Assembly: GCA_043228905.1 (NCBI GenBank)
Contig: JBHGNT010000021.1
Span: 1,860,001-1,924,000 of the forward strand
Direction: 5' to 3'
Origin: Azolla caroliniana
Lineage: Eukaryota; Polypodiophyta
Length of the DNA: 64,000 nt
Positions 50,696 to 62,400 of this stretch are shown here, piece by piece (the stretch's first letter is position 1; every line of letters begins with the position of its first letter). A program made the translations under genes and the position numbers. The notes beneath the pieces are model-generated. The model had not been told where the DNA came from, searched no databases, and saw only the letters and a list, made by a program, of their open reading frames with translations.

Positions 50696-53600
50696 CCGCT
50701 AGTACTAATAGTACTAAAACCGAGACTATTCCTCTAGATGTGTCTAATAGTCCTAATAGCCCAAGCCTTTCAAATAAATTTGAAATCCTTAGTCAACTAG
50801 AAGAAGAGTTAAATGATTAAGTCCAACCAAAATAGGAGTCGTTTGGTTAGACAACCCAAGATATGTACAGCCCATTAGTGGTTCCATTTCCTCTAAGCAA
50901 GTTAGCAATGTGTTCTTAGCTCATGTAATGGTTAGTACTAAAAGTACTCCTCCAGTACATGTCTTAGCCCTCTTAGATTCTGGAGCCAACTCTTGCTTCA
51001 TGGATAGGAATTTTGCCCAAGCTCATCAGATATCCCTAAAGAAACTCCCATGTCCAACCTCTGTATTAGTCATTGTGTTGGGAAATATGTCCCTCCAGTG
51101 GGAGGAAGATCTGACCGTCCGGAAAGCTGACAGTCGAGAAACCGGAATCGTGTAAATAACCAACTCGAGAGACTATATCTGTAAATAGTCTAAGTGTGCG
51201 CCCCATGAGGGCTACGTATGTAAATAGACAGAAAGTTGTGTAAGTATATACACAACTAGGGCAAACTTTAACTGTGTGATGAACAGAGTAAAAACAGAAA
51301 TTGTAGTGTGCAAGATAGCGAGAGAAAGTGTGTATGTGTGAGCCGCGCCATAGCTGTGTGAGTAATAGTAGAAGCGAAGAGCCCTGCGCGGCTGATACAC
51401 TTGACAAAGTGTTGTATTCCTCTCGGTGTTGTATATCCACTTTGTATAGTGAAGATTTTGTTCACCCGTGGTTTTCCCCGTTTTAGGGTTTCCACGTAAA
51501 TCTCTGTGCACCATTGTTCATCTTGTCTTTTCTTGGCATATTTCTGTGATTCGTATTTTAGCACGTAGTTCGTTTATTGTGATCTATTCCCCAACGATTT
51601 CTTAACACATTGATGGTTGTCCCATTGCTTCCAGGAATATTATAGAAGAGTCAAAACCCGTTAATATTGTCCTAGATTACTTAGCGTGTGTAGTATCATT
51701 TAATATAATTAGTATCCCAGAACATCCGATTGTTTTGGGATTACCATGGTTCGAATTACATAACCTAGCCATATATTGGAGAACAAGAGAAATACGGTGT
51801 CGACAAACTCGAAGATCTACTCATAAGATTGCAACCATTTTGCTACATCAGTTGCGTGGGGAAGGATGCAAGGAAGAAATGTTTCTCTTCGCAATATCAA
51901 TAAACCCTTCCCGTATCAATAAAGAGGAGTCCATCGTTCAACTTCCAGAGAAGTATCGTCATTATGCCAATGTGTTCGATAAAGTACGAGCTAATACGCC
52001 TCCTCACCATCAACTGTATGATTGCCCCATTGATTTACAACCGGGAAAAGAGCCACCATGGGGACTGATCTACAATTTTTCACCAACCGAGCTAGAAGTC
52101 CTTCGAGCCTATATAGAGGAGAATTTGGCAAATGGTTCCATTCAACATTCAAAATCTCCAGCCGGTGCACCCATTTTCTTCGTCAAGAAAAAGGATGGAT
52201 CACTTTGTCTCGTTGTAGATTACCGTGGGTTGAATAAAGTCACCATCAGGAATAGGTATGCACTTCCCCTTATCTCAAGTCTTTTAGAACGGATCAATGA
52301 TGCAAGGTTCTTCACAAAGATTGACTTATGAGGAGCGTATAACCTCGTACAAATCCGACTAGGAGATGAATGGAAGACTGCGTTTCGCACCAAATATGGG
52401 CACTTCGAGTATATGGTGATGCCATTTGGCTTCACTAATGCGCCAACAGTCTTCCAGCACATGGCAAATGATATATTCTGAGATCTCTTAGATGATTTTT
52501 TGATCATCTATTTGGATGATCTACTGGTTTATTCGAAGACCCAAGAAGACCATGATTCTCATGTACTGTTAGTACTAAAACGACTTCGAGAACATGGTCT
52601 TTATGCAAAACTGGAAAAATGTAGTTTCGGGTGCAACCAGGTAGAATTTTTGGGCTATGTCATTTCCTCGAAAGGCATCTCCATGGATCCAGATAAGGTC
52701 AAAACGGTGGTAGAGTGGCAGACTCCGCGTTCGTTGCGAGATATGCAATATTTTTTTGGCTTTGCCAATTTTTACCGCAAGTTCATACAGGATTACTCAA
52801 AGCTTGTTCTGGCTCTCACACAACTTACCAGGAAGGGAAAATCGTTCATTTGGTCTGAAGAAGCGGACATTGCTTTTGAGAGTCTTAGGAAGGCATTTAT
52901 ATCAGCTCCTATTTTAGCTCATGTTGATCCAGAGAAACCATTCATCATTGAAGCAGACGCGTCGGATTTCGCCTTGGGTAGCATTCTGTCTCAACAAGGC
53001 GATCATAAGAAGCTACATATTGTGGCTTTCCATTCACGCAAGTTTGACGCCGTGAAAATCAACTATGAAATTCATGATAATGAGTTATTAGCAATAGTGG
53101 ACTCTTTTATGCAATGGAGGCATTTTCTAAAGGGGTCTTCTCATCAAGTCATCGTATTCAGTGATCACAAAAACCTTGCCTACTTTCAAAATGCTCGTGT
53201 GTTAAATCGACGTAAAGATCGGTGGGCCCAATTCCTCACTCGTTTCAACTTCAAAATTACATATCGTTCGGGGAAGCAGCAAGGGAAGGCAGATGCATTA
53301 TCACGACGTTCCTATCTAGCACCGCGTCCTAGTGAGCCGGCTTTCGATAACCAAAAGCAAGTAATCTTGGGACCGGCACGACGCAGGTCTTCGGTATGCC
53401 CTTGGATTCCCACGTTATCGATACCATACGTGAGGACTTGAAGATAGATGTTTTCGCTCAAGCCATTCTAGCACAAATTGATCCCTCTCGAGCATCTTGT
53501 TCAAAGTCGCAACAACCAAGTACGGACTATCGACAATTTGAATGTCATGATGGATTACTATTCTTTAAGAAACTCTTGTATGTTCCTAATGGTGCTTGTC

Positions 53601-54890
53601 GCCTTCAAGTAGTCCAAAGCTGTCATGACACATATACAATTGGGCATTTTGGTAGTACTAAAACACTAGATTTTGTACAACAATCCTTCTGGTGGCCCCA
53701 TATGTGACAATTTGTCGAAGATTTTGTTCGGACTTGTGATACATGTTGCAGAGCAAAAATCATCCATATGGTTTATTAGAACCATTACCAATTCCAAGCA
53801 AGCCATGACAATCCATTGCCCTAGATTTCATCACAGATCTTCTGGTCTCTAAGGGATTCGATGTGATCTTAATAGTAGTAGATCGATATACGAAGATGGC
53901 CCATTTCCTGCCATGTACTAAGGAAATCTCCAGTGAAGAAACCGCCAAAATTGGCATGCGTGAAGTATGTTGGCATCATGGCCTTCCCGATAGTATCATC
54001 AGCGACCGTGGACCCCAGTTCGTCTCGAAGTTCTGGAAGCACCTCTTTAAAATGCTTAAGGTCACTTGTAACCTCTCCTCCGGCTACCACCTGCAAATTG
54101 ATGGCCAAGTAGAACGAACAAATCAAACGCTAGAGTAGTATCTTCTATGCTTTTTAAGCTATCATCAAGATGACTAGGTGGATATTCTCCACTTCGTCGA
54201 ATTTCTGTATAATAACTTTGTCCAATCATCGACAAAGGTGACACCATTTTATGCTTACACAGGTTGTCACCCCTGGTGGTGTGTATTTGAAACCCCAAAG
54301 TTACCTACAAATCCTTGTGTAGAGGATCGTTTGGAGCGGCTATGTAAGATACACGCGGATTTATCTACTCATCTACAACAAGCTCAACAAAAACACAAGG
54401 TTTACATGGATCATCATTGGCTTCCATCCTGTTTTGACATTGGAGATCGGGTGTGGCTACTACGATGACACATCAAGACTATATTCGCCCATGCGAGAAG
54501 TTGGATTACCAGCGATTAGGTCCTTTCTGTATTATCGCAAAAATTAATGTTGTCGCTTTTCGTCTTGATCTACCTCAACTTCGGATACATCCGGTGTTTC
54601 ATAGTTCTCTCCTTGAACCCTATCAAGACAGCACCATCCCAGGTTGTATTAAACAACCTCCACCCCCGATCGAGCTTGAAGATGGACCTGAGTACGAGGT
54701 TGTTGCCATCCTCGATTCCAAGATTGTTTGCAACAAGCTCTACTATTTAGTTGATTGGCTAGGATAGTGTCCCAGCGAGCGTACTTAGGAACCAATAGAG
54801 AATGTGACCAATGCTCGTGCTCTTCTTGAAGACTTCCATCATCAATATCTAGACAAACCGCCTCAATCCAAAACGACTCGTGACACTCGT
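50696..54890 (+). pseudogene. pol: K pol: protease, RT, RNase H, integrase, chromodomain
   Basis: Protease VLALLDSGANSCFMD near 50960 is interrupted by a solo LTR and resumes at IDGCPIASR. RT runs from about 52000 ([36 protein letters not shown]) to the catalytic IIYLDDLLVYS near 52505. RNase H follows (IEADASDFALGS, YEIHDNELLAIV, YRSGKQQGKADALSRR). Integrase finger and core are broken but readable (CDTCCRAK, VVDRYTKMAHFLP, SDRGPQFVSKFW, DGQVERTNQTLE). The C-terminus HPVFHSSLLEPY leads to a chromodomain (YEVVAILDSKIVCNKLYYLVDWLG) with a stop at about 54766. TGAs at 52329, 52479 and 53706 replace arginine codons; TAGs occur near 54136 and 54172. Confidence 0.92.
51076..51607. repeat. Solo LTR (532 bp) in K protease
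   Basis: TGTTGGGAAATATG...TTTCTTAACA with a perfect 5-bp target repeat CATTG (51071-51075 and 51608-51612). Removing it restores K's VLVIDGCPIASR. The TGTTGGG end is copia-like, but no coding part remains. Confidence 0.88.
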
Positions 54891-54894
54891 CATT

Positions 54895-54909
54895 TTAAAG
54901 GGAGGATAG
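54895..54909 (+). other. K polypurine tract
   Basis: TTAAAGGGAGGATAG immediately before the 3' LTR at 54910. Confidence 0.75.
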
Positions 54910-55204
54910 TGTCATGATATGGCAAGACTCAAACCCATGACCTTATGTTACATGGGTCGAGCTCTTGACTATTAGACTATATGTTGTAATACAAAAGATA
55001 TTATTTTCATTTAGGTTTTACTATATAAAATTGATCTATATTCCATATTTCTCTGCAACATTCTAGAAACTTCAGGAGTACTCCTGAGAACACTATAAAA
55101 GGAGGCACAAGGCATTATTTCGAACCAAATTGGTTCAACGCTAGTCTTAAGCCTCCTAGATACTATTGTATATTCCCTTAACATAATATATATCTTTTGT
55201 TATC

Positions 55205-55253
<49 letters not shown>

Positions 55254-55373
55254 TCCTTCTCTCAAAAGTTCTACACCTCCCTTAGTACTAATCCTCATCT
55301 TTTAGTACTAATTCCTTCTCTGTTTTAGTAATGTTCCTCACAGTACTTCTCTGTCTTAGTTCTACTCCTAACA
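54910..55373 (+). repeat. K 3' LTR (464 bp)
   Basis: TGTCATGATATGG...CTCCTAACA with TATAAAA at 55094-55100, AAATTGGTTCAA at 55127-55138 and a (CT)n tract near 55211-55247. A minus-strand tRNA-like module lies at 54913-54982 (B-box-like 54926-54936, A-box-like 54962-54979). Followed by target repeat CCACC. Confidence 0.92.
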
Positions 55374-57837
55374 CCACCGAGAGAGTCCCGATTGCGCTCG
55401 TGATTCAGCCGAACCCTCAAAAACTGGACAGAGTGTCGACTGTCCAAGCTCTTCACTCTCGCGTATGCCGAACCGTTGTCCAACACCTTCGTCTCCATCC
55501 GAGCTGTCGTAATGTAGGGTTCACCGAGTATCACTAGATGAGAGGACGACTCCTACACAAAGAAGTGTCGGTCGATTTCGATGTCACCGACCTTCACACG
55601 GACCTTCACACAGACCTTCACACGGACATTCAAACATGCACCGTGTAGTTCTTCCGTGGTGCAAGTTGCCATGCGTATCTTCCACCGTGCTTGGTGTTGA
55701 TAGGTCACTTCCCCTTCTTGTATAAGTCCATGGACATCAGGTTTATCTTCGATTTGTGGTCGATCAACAACACCACTGGTTCCTTCACGTCCTCGATCCG
55801 GAGCGGGGTCTCTCTTGTCGCCATTGCCCAGTGTGCCCTAGTGCAGTGGTTGTCTGTAAACTTCTCCTCCATCGCCATCTCATCGATGTGGGCCTCTTTC
55901 ACCTCGACCGGTTTCTCGCTCTCCGGCTCAATCGACAGCCGCTTTCTCTTCACGAGGTTGAGGATCGAATCATCGAACTCCTCCTTGGCAATACCCAGTA
56001 CTTCTCGTAGCATGAGTTCCACCCAACTATTGAGGATTCGCTCCTCTAAGACCTTCCGTAGGTATGTCGTCTTCTCTGTCTCCGAGCTCAATCGAAAGCT
56101 CAGTAATTTTTCCTTTGCTTTCTCCTGCAGGTTGACGCCTTCATTCCATTTTGGCTCGTTCTAGGTGTCGTACCTACGTGAGAGGCCTACCCCGACCCAT
56201 TTGTCTTCGACCGAAACTTCATAGTTCTGGCACGCGGCTTCCATAAAGCCAATCTTCTCCTCCACTGGATCGCTCCATCCAATGACCTCCTGAACCCACT
56301 TCTCATCATGGTCTGCCTCCTCCTTCAACTTCTTCCCAGAGAAGCCTTCAAGTATGACCAGCCAAAATACGGGGTCGTTTCCGGACCCGACATTCCTCTC
56401 TCTCCTTCTACCCGAATGTCGGTCGACGCCAAGTAATGGATGGTCTCTACATGTCGCGTTGCAGCTTCCTCCATCAACCTCTTCATGCCTCCTCATCCAA
56501 GGTTCATCTCCAAAGGCCTTCATGTTTCGCTTAACTGTACTCAGTTGTTCCAAAGGTACACCACATTGTTCCTTAGCGCCTCGGTGAAGTCGCTGCAATC
56601 TCTCCGAATGTGACCAACACCGTCGCACCACATGCACCTAAGGTCATATGATTGACCCCCGCCATCCCTCGATGCCTGGGCAATCTGGAGGTCGCACACC
56701 ATTTTAGTGAACTCCTCCAGCGTCGTGCCTCCCGATGGTCCGTCGACCACGTTAGCCGGAATCGGACCTGACTCAAGCCACCTTCTCGTCTTGTCCGACC
56801 GAGTCGGCACCTCCCTCGCTACTCTTGCTCTTAGGGTCGGGCCCGCCAACAACGTTCCCTTGTCATTCCATTCGCATCGTTTGTCAAAACGGCTACATAC
56901 CCACTTGACCACCGCCCAGTCGGTCATAAGGTCGTCGTCCGTCTCCAGGAGGAGACCCACCTTTTCCCTGTTTTGCGCATCGACTGCCTTTATGAACAAC
57001 TATTGATAGGCTTCACCCCCCTCCCAAGGGGAATTACATGTGAGGGAGAGAGAGTGAAAAACAAATAAGGAACGACACCAAAATGAGAGGGGAAAAAGCT
57101 ATATCACATTATGCCCCATGGATGAGGTTTATATAGTACAAGAGGTAACTGTTATAAAAGAATGAGACAAGTAGAGAGTTACATTACTTACCAACTCTCT
57201 CACTTTTGTACACATGCACACAAATATGCATGTGTTCATACACATATTCATCCTCACACACTCATACACATTACACATACACATAACCACATTATCGTGT
57301 TCCACCGATTATGCCTCCTCGTATATTCTTACGGGTAACAACAACAGGACCTTGCTCGTGTCTAGCACAGTCCTATCCAAAGTCGATAGTCGGGCGAAGC
57401 GCTTCTCAAACTCTTGAAGCAACAAAGTTGTATTCCTCCCATTCCTGGGAAGTTCTACCCACTCCATAAGTTCCTTCTTTGATACCCGGAGTGAGTCATC
57501 CAGACTGTAACCCTCGAGGAGCCTTCCTTCGAGCCCCTCCCAGTCGCAGCAAGGTGCTTGTATCTCGAGCACCTCAGCGTGGATGCTCAATGCAACAACG
57601 TTGGCGAACCTGGTCAATCATCTCTCTTCGAGGATATCCCTCATGAGCCTCTCGGCCTTGTTGGCCTCCAAGTAACTCGTGACATCATTCCCATTAAATC
57701 AGCCTAAAGTGCCAACTATAGTCTCTATGGCCCTATCGAGGCCAACGGAGCTCTCCCGAGCATTCAACAGGTTGTCGACCTCCGTTGTCGTTGCTTCCAC
57801 AAGCTCGTTTCCTCTCATCTTGATGTTCCCTTGCCGC
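55374..57837 (-). pseudogene. gag-pro: G0 gag-protease, degraded
   Basis: Right-hand part of the element split by K. From the primer site leftward: capsid (VEATTTEV-like start near 57815, GWEGLEGRLLEGYSLDDS, ARLSTLDRTVLDTS), a solo LTR at 57001-57341, then VGLLLETDDDLMTDWAVVKWVC and a knuckle near 56630 (CMWCDGVGHIRRDC). Retropepsin near 55755 reads IDHKSKINLMS, with the active-site glycine replaced by Lys. Several frame changes (about 57620, 56600, 56160, 55700). A 12-bp unit is tripled in frame at 55591-55626. It ends with VRLNHERNRDSLGG at the K insertion, continuing at 28668. Confidence 0.85.
57001..57341. repeat. Solo LTR (341 bp) in G0 gag
   Basis: TATTGATAGGCTTCACC...ACGGGTAACA with target repeat ACAAC (56996-57000 and 57342-57346). 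Excision restores G0's KAVD..LLL-type gag sequence matching E4. The first bases TA rather than TG look like a mutated LTR end. TTTATATAG near 57129 may be its TATA box. Confidence 0.75.
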
Positions 57838-57840
57838 CCT

Positions 57841-57859
57841 TTCACGTCGAGTTTACCAA
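57841..57859 (-). other. G0 primer binding site (decayed)
   Basis: Minus strand TTGGTAAACTCGACGTGAA, the superfamily motif with two transitions, 3 bp from the LTR at 57863. Confidence 0.6.
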
Positions 57860-57862
57860 ATA

Positions 57863-58527
57863 TGTCGTGTATATCCACGTGTACATGTCGGATTGGGTGG
57901 GACTGTGGGGGTCTTGGACTACGGGGTCAGAGCCAGAGAGGCTACTCAGCTTGTAGTGACCTAACCGGCTCGTTTGCCGAAGTTCTTCGCTGAGCACATG
58001 GGCTCGTAAAACTTGTATCCGATCTAGCCTTGTCGCAAGATTCCAGAAATGAGCACACAGGCTCGCAGACTCCAGTAGAAACGCGTGGAACAGAGTGGGA
58101 GAGGAGAAGCAATGCCTCTGGAACATAGAAACAGAGATACGAATGTAGACCCAACACAGAAAAAAAGTCGGATAAAACAAACCAAGAATAAATTGACAGA
58201 TAGAGAAGAATACAACCGAACTCGCCCAACGACAGAGCTTCGAGCTCCGCACACACACACACACACCGACTAGTGAGCCTCTGGACGGGAGCACACAGGC
58301 TTCCTACACAAGCAGAGGCCTCACACCTATCTATCCGAAGTAGCACATAACAGAAAACCAACAACACTTGAGATCACAAAACGACAATACCTTCCCCTCC
58401 AAAACAATGGATCCCCAAAACAGACTTTCTTCCCTCCTTTTATAGCCCAAGGCAGGTCAATTACATCAGTATTATGATAGTTGTTTTCTGTCAGTGATCC
58501 TCCCCTCGATTTCCTCCCATCACACGC
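57863..58527 (-). repeat. G0 5' LTR, partial
   Basis: Starts TGTCGTGTATATCC with the family GGGACTGTGGGGGTCTTGGAC block, a (CA)n tract near 58251-58266 and TTTTATAGCCC near 58437. It is cut by E6 after ACGC (58524-58527). The remainder should lie beyond the right end of the window. Confidence 0.75.
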
Positions 58528-59342
58528 TGTCGAGAGATTACGCAAGTGCGTGTGGAATCGAGGCGGGACCGCGGGGGTCTCGAACCAAAGAGCAAGCGAG
58601 GGAGGAGAAAGAGAGAGAACCGGCTACGCAGGACCGGGGATACACAGGGACACGGCCCTTCAGCACGGAGAACGCGAACAGACACCGACACAGACAGATG
58701 CGAATGACTTAATATGTATATTAAGAAAATAGCTAACACTACTACAACCCTCGATGGGGCACAGGTTGGTTACAACCGAACAGGCCGGCGAACAGATGCC
58801 GATGCCTGCTCGCTTCGACGCACAAAACAGGGCAAAGGGGGGGGGGTAGCAGGTTGGAAGTGCTGCCGGAAGCACTCGGGCGTTCCTCGAAACAGCGCGA
58901 GCCTCCTCGGAACCCTGCACAGAAAGCTATGGAGCTCAAGAAGGAAGGAAACAGACAGAGAGAGAGAAGCGTCCAGAAACGGTCCGACAGCACTTCGTCC
59001 TCTCCGCGCGATCCCCTCTTTTTATAGCTCTTTCCTGTTCCTTATATATCTCGACGAGCAGGCCGTCATGTCAGCTTTATCCCCTGTCCCTTTCGAACAG
59101 GGATCCGCTCCGTTCTTCACGCATACGCGTAGTTACGCCGCCGACTCGTGCCGTCCCTTAGCTCGCGCGCGCGACCGAAAAGACTGTTCGCGCGGTCTTT
59201 GTCTCCACTCGTGTTAGGGCCTGTTCCCGCCGAATATCCTCCTAACTCGCTTCTATGTTCGACTTGGAGCGTGCGCGCGTGAGGAACCGGTTCCCACGCC
59301 TCGGTCTGCCGATTCCGCTTATGGACGGTTTTCTTCACGACA
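58528..59342 (-). repeat. E6 3' LTR (815 bp)
   Basis: TGTCGAGAGATTACGC...TTCTTCACGACA, same family as E4's LTR, preceded by ACGC. The polypurine tract complement follows at 59343-59355. Confidence 0.9.
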
Positions 59343-59413
59343 TCCGCCCCCACCTAACCGCGCATCCTCCGGTATGCGCCAAGAAAGTTGGGACGGAGAA
59401 AACCGGCCCGTCT

Positions 59414-62400
59414 TCATTCCTCGCCCGTCGGTTCTTCCTCGTTGTCGGATCGTTCGTCACTGCTGACCAGGAGAGCCGGGTCTGGCTCGTCGTCGTGTCG
59501 CTTCTTGAACGCCTTGATCCGCTTCCCTGCAACCGGTATCGCCATTCTCGTGCGGTCGAGTTCCGCCAGGTGATATGTCCCGTTGTCATTGGCGCTCTGT
59601 ACCACGTAAGGCCCGAACCACCTTCGTGCGAACTTCCGTGTAGCTCGGTGCTGGTTGTCGAGGCTGCTGTCGTAGACGAGCACCCAGTCACCTTCTTCGA
59701 TTTTCTTCGGTCGGAGCCGGTGCGTTCGGTCGAACCTGGCTTTGTTCTTTATCCTCGCCACCCGGAGCTTCTCCGCAGCCAGTTCCACGTCCTCCGGTCT
59801 CCGCTCGAGCTGTCGTATGCGCGCGGCCAACAACTCCTCCCGGCTCATCTCGTCCCTCCAGTCGACCGTTGCCCACGAGGAGATAGCCCGTTCTATCGGC
59901 ATGATCGGCTTCTGGCCGAACATGAGCTCCGTCGGCATGTACCCGGTTACCGAACTGTGCGTGGTCCGGTCTGCCCACAAAGCATAAGGTAGCAGCCGCG
60001 GCCAGTCACCGACTCGGCCTCCGCATGCCCGAACCAACGCCTTGACGATCGGTCCGTGTCCGCGCTCCACCTTTCCATTCGCCTCCGGATTGTACGCAGT
60101 GGTGAGCGAGAGCTTGACTCCCAGCCGGTCGAACAGCTCCGCGGCTTCTTCGGCGTCCAACTCCCCTCGGTCAGCCACGATCTTCCCGACGCACCCGTAC
60201 CGGCATATCACGTCCTCGATTAGGAACCGGCATACGGCCGCGGTCGTTTTGTTCGGAAGGGCCCGGCCTTCCACCTGGTTCGTCAGATCCTCCCGCGCTA
60301 GGACCAGGTACCGCATCTGTCCTACCCCCATTGGCATCGTCACCAGATCTACCATCCATTTGAAGTGGATGGTCGGAGGGTACGTGGGGTGAAGCTCGTC
60401 CCGATGTCGGACTATGGAGTGCATCTGACAGCTCTCGCAAGTTGTCACGAACCGATGCACGTCCCGGTACTGCCCCAGCCACCAATACTTCCCCTTCAGT
60501 TTCTCAAACGTAGCCCATGTTCCACGGTGTCCAGCCCAAGGGCTGTCGTGGTAGGCCGTCAGCAGCTCCTCCTGTTCTTCCTTCATCGCCACCACCCGGA
60601 GCGGAGCGCCGTCCTTCTTCTTCGGGTGCTTCCATAGATAGCCATCCCGGAGAAAGAACCGGTACGCTTTCTTCCGGATCCGGTTGGCCTCGTCCTTCGT
60701 CCATGACGCATCGGGCGTCATTGTCTTCAAAAACCCACCGATCTGCAGCCACTCCCCGTCGTACTTGCTCGCGTCGAAGTCGTTAGGTGCCGGAGTGCTT
60801 GTCCCGTCGGTTGTTACATACGCAGTCTCGAAGAAGTCCACGCCGACCTCTTCGTCCTCCGAAATCATGCCGCCTTCGTCATCGAATCTCGCCCTTGAAA
60901 GCATGTCGGCCATGGCGTTGTCTTTCCCGGAAATGTGTCGTATTACCGGGTCTAGGGACTTGATGTACGCTATCCACCTGAGCATTGCCAGGTCCGGCGT
61001 CGCGCATCCGGAAACCATGCCGAGAATCGGCATGCAATCCGTCTCTATGATTACCTCCGTCCCGATCAGATAGTCCTTGTCGGCCTTCACCGCCGAAACG
61101 ATACCCCAGAGTTCACGTTTAACCTGGGCGTATCCTCGCTGCCGTTCGCTGAGGACCTTCGCGCCGAATCGGATCGGAAACCGATTGCCGTCCTCGTCTT
61201 CTTGGTTGACGACCCACCCGATTCCGGTCGGACTCGTGTCAACCGTTATGTACACTGGGGTGCCCTTCCTGTAGACGGCCTTTCGGAGCGCCGGTGCTGC
61301 CGAAAGAGCCTCCTTCAGCTTCCGGACCGACTCCGTGTGCTTGTCTAGCCATTCGAATCTTTGCCCTTTCCTCAATAATCCGTATAGCGGCTCCGCAACA
61401 TGGGCGTAATGCGGGATCCATATGTGGTAGAATGCGCATGCCCCCAGGAATCTTCGTACTTCCGTGACCGAGCTGCAGTCGGGCTTCATCGAGGAGATGG
61501 CTTCTACCTTTGCCGGAGACGGTTTCCGGCCATATGGCCCACATAAGTGTCCGACCACCATGATTTCCGATTGCCCGAAGGCTGATTTCTCCCCCGAGAA
61601 GGTGAGCCTCGCATCCTCTAGCCTTTGCAGCACCTTCTCGCAGTCGTCGATGTGCGCCATCACGAACCGCCGGCATCCGTCCGGGCCGACCGTCTCGTCC
61701 TTCTCTTCTACCGGGCATCCCTTGATCGGGATGTCGTCTAGAAACGGCATGGTGATGTCCGGGATGCAGTCCCTCAGCACCTTGTTCATTGCATTCACAA
61801 TGTGGGCCACCGAGTTGGTCCCTCCTTGCGGCAGCGTACACATCCGCACTAGGCCGAGGGGAGTTCGCATCGTCGTAATGTCTCTACTCTCCACGGCTAG
61901 CTGGAACTGGTCGTACCCTGAGTATAGATCACCGACCGAGTAAATCGACCTTCCGGAGAAGGCCTCCGCGAACTCGTCTATGGTCGGTCCGATCCCTGCG
62001 TTCCGAATGGTCACTTTGTTGACCGGCTGCAGGTCCTGAATGAAGCGCAATGATCCGTTTTTCTTTGGTACGGTAAACCATCGGTTTGAATACGGGGCGC
62101 TCGATGGCTCGAGAATGCCCATATCAACTTTCTGCTTCAACAGCCCCATCAACTTCGGGATGTGAGCTCTCGGAACCGGAATTGGCTTGAGATTCCACGG
62201 TACATGCGGTACTGTGAATATCACCATCGGTTCTACGATCGTCGGGTCTACGCACCCGATTTCCTCCGGTGAGAATGCGAAGGCTTTCCCGTGCCTTCCG
62301 AGCATTCTCCGGAACCGGTCTTCCTCCGCCGGCAGTAGGAACCCGCCCCCACCGATCTTCAGCTCGCGGAGCGTCTCGTTGGTGAAGGTGTGTCCTATGC

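Larger units (their letters stand above)
28669..55373 (+). mobile_element. Element K, chromodomain Ty3/gypsy retrotransposon with nested insertions
   Basis: LTRs at 28669-29125 and 54910-55373 are flanked by perfect CCACC repeats (28664-28668 and 55374-55378). Removing the 26.7 kb restores G0's sequence TTCGCCACCGAGAG, matching TTCTCGCCACCGAGGG of E1. K's own parts are 28669-30515 and 50696-55373; the rest is nested. Pol has the chromovirus order PR-RT-RNaseH-IN-chromodomain on the + strand, with many stops. The clade resembles Tcn1-like chromoviruses of non-seed plants; that is inference. Confidence 0.92.

Noticed and set aside
58085-58273. Small plus-strand ORF in the G0 LTR
   Set aside because: It lies in LTR sequence with a CA repeat and has no similarity to any family I know.
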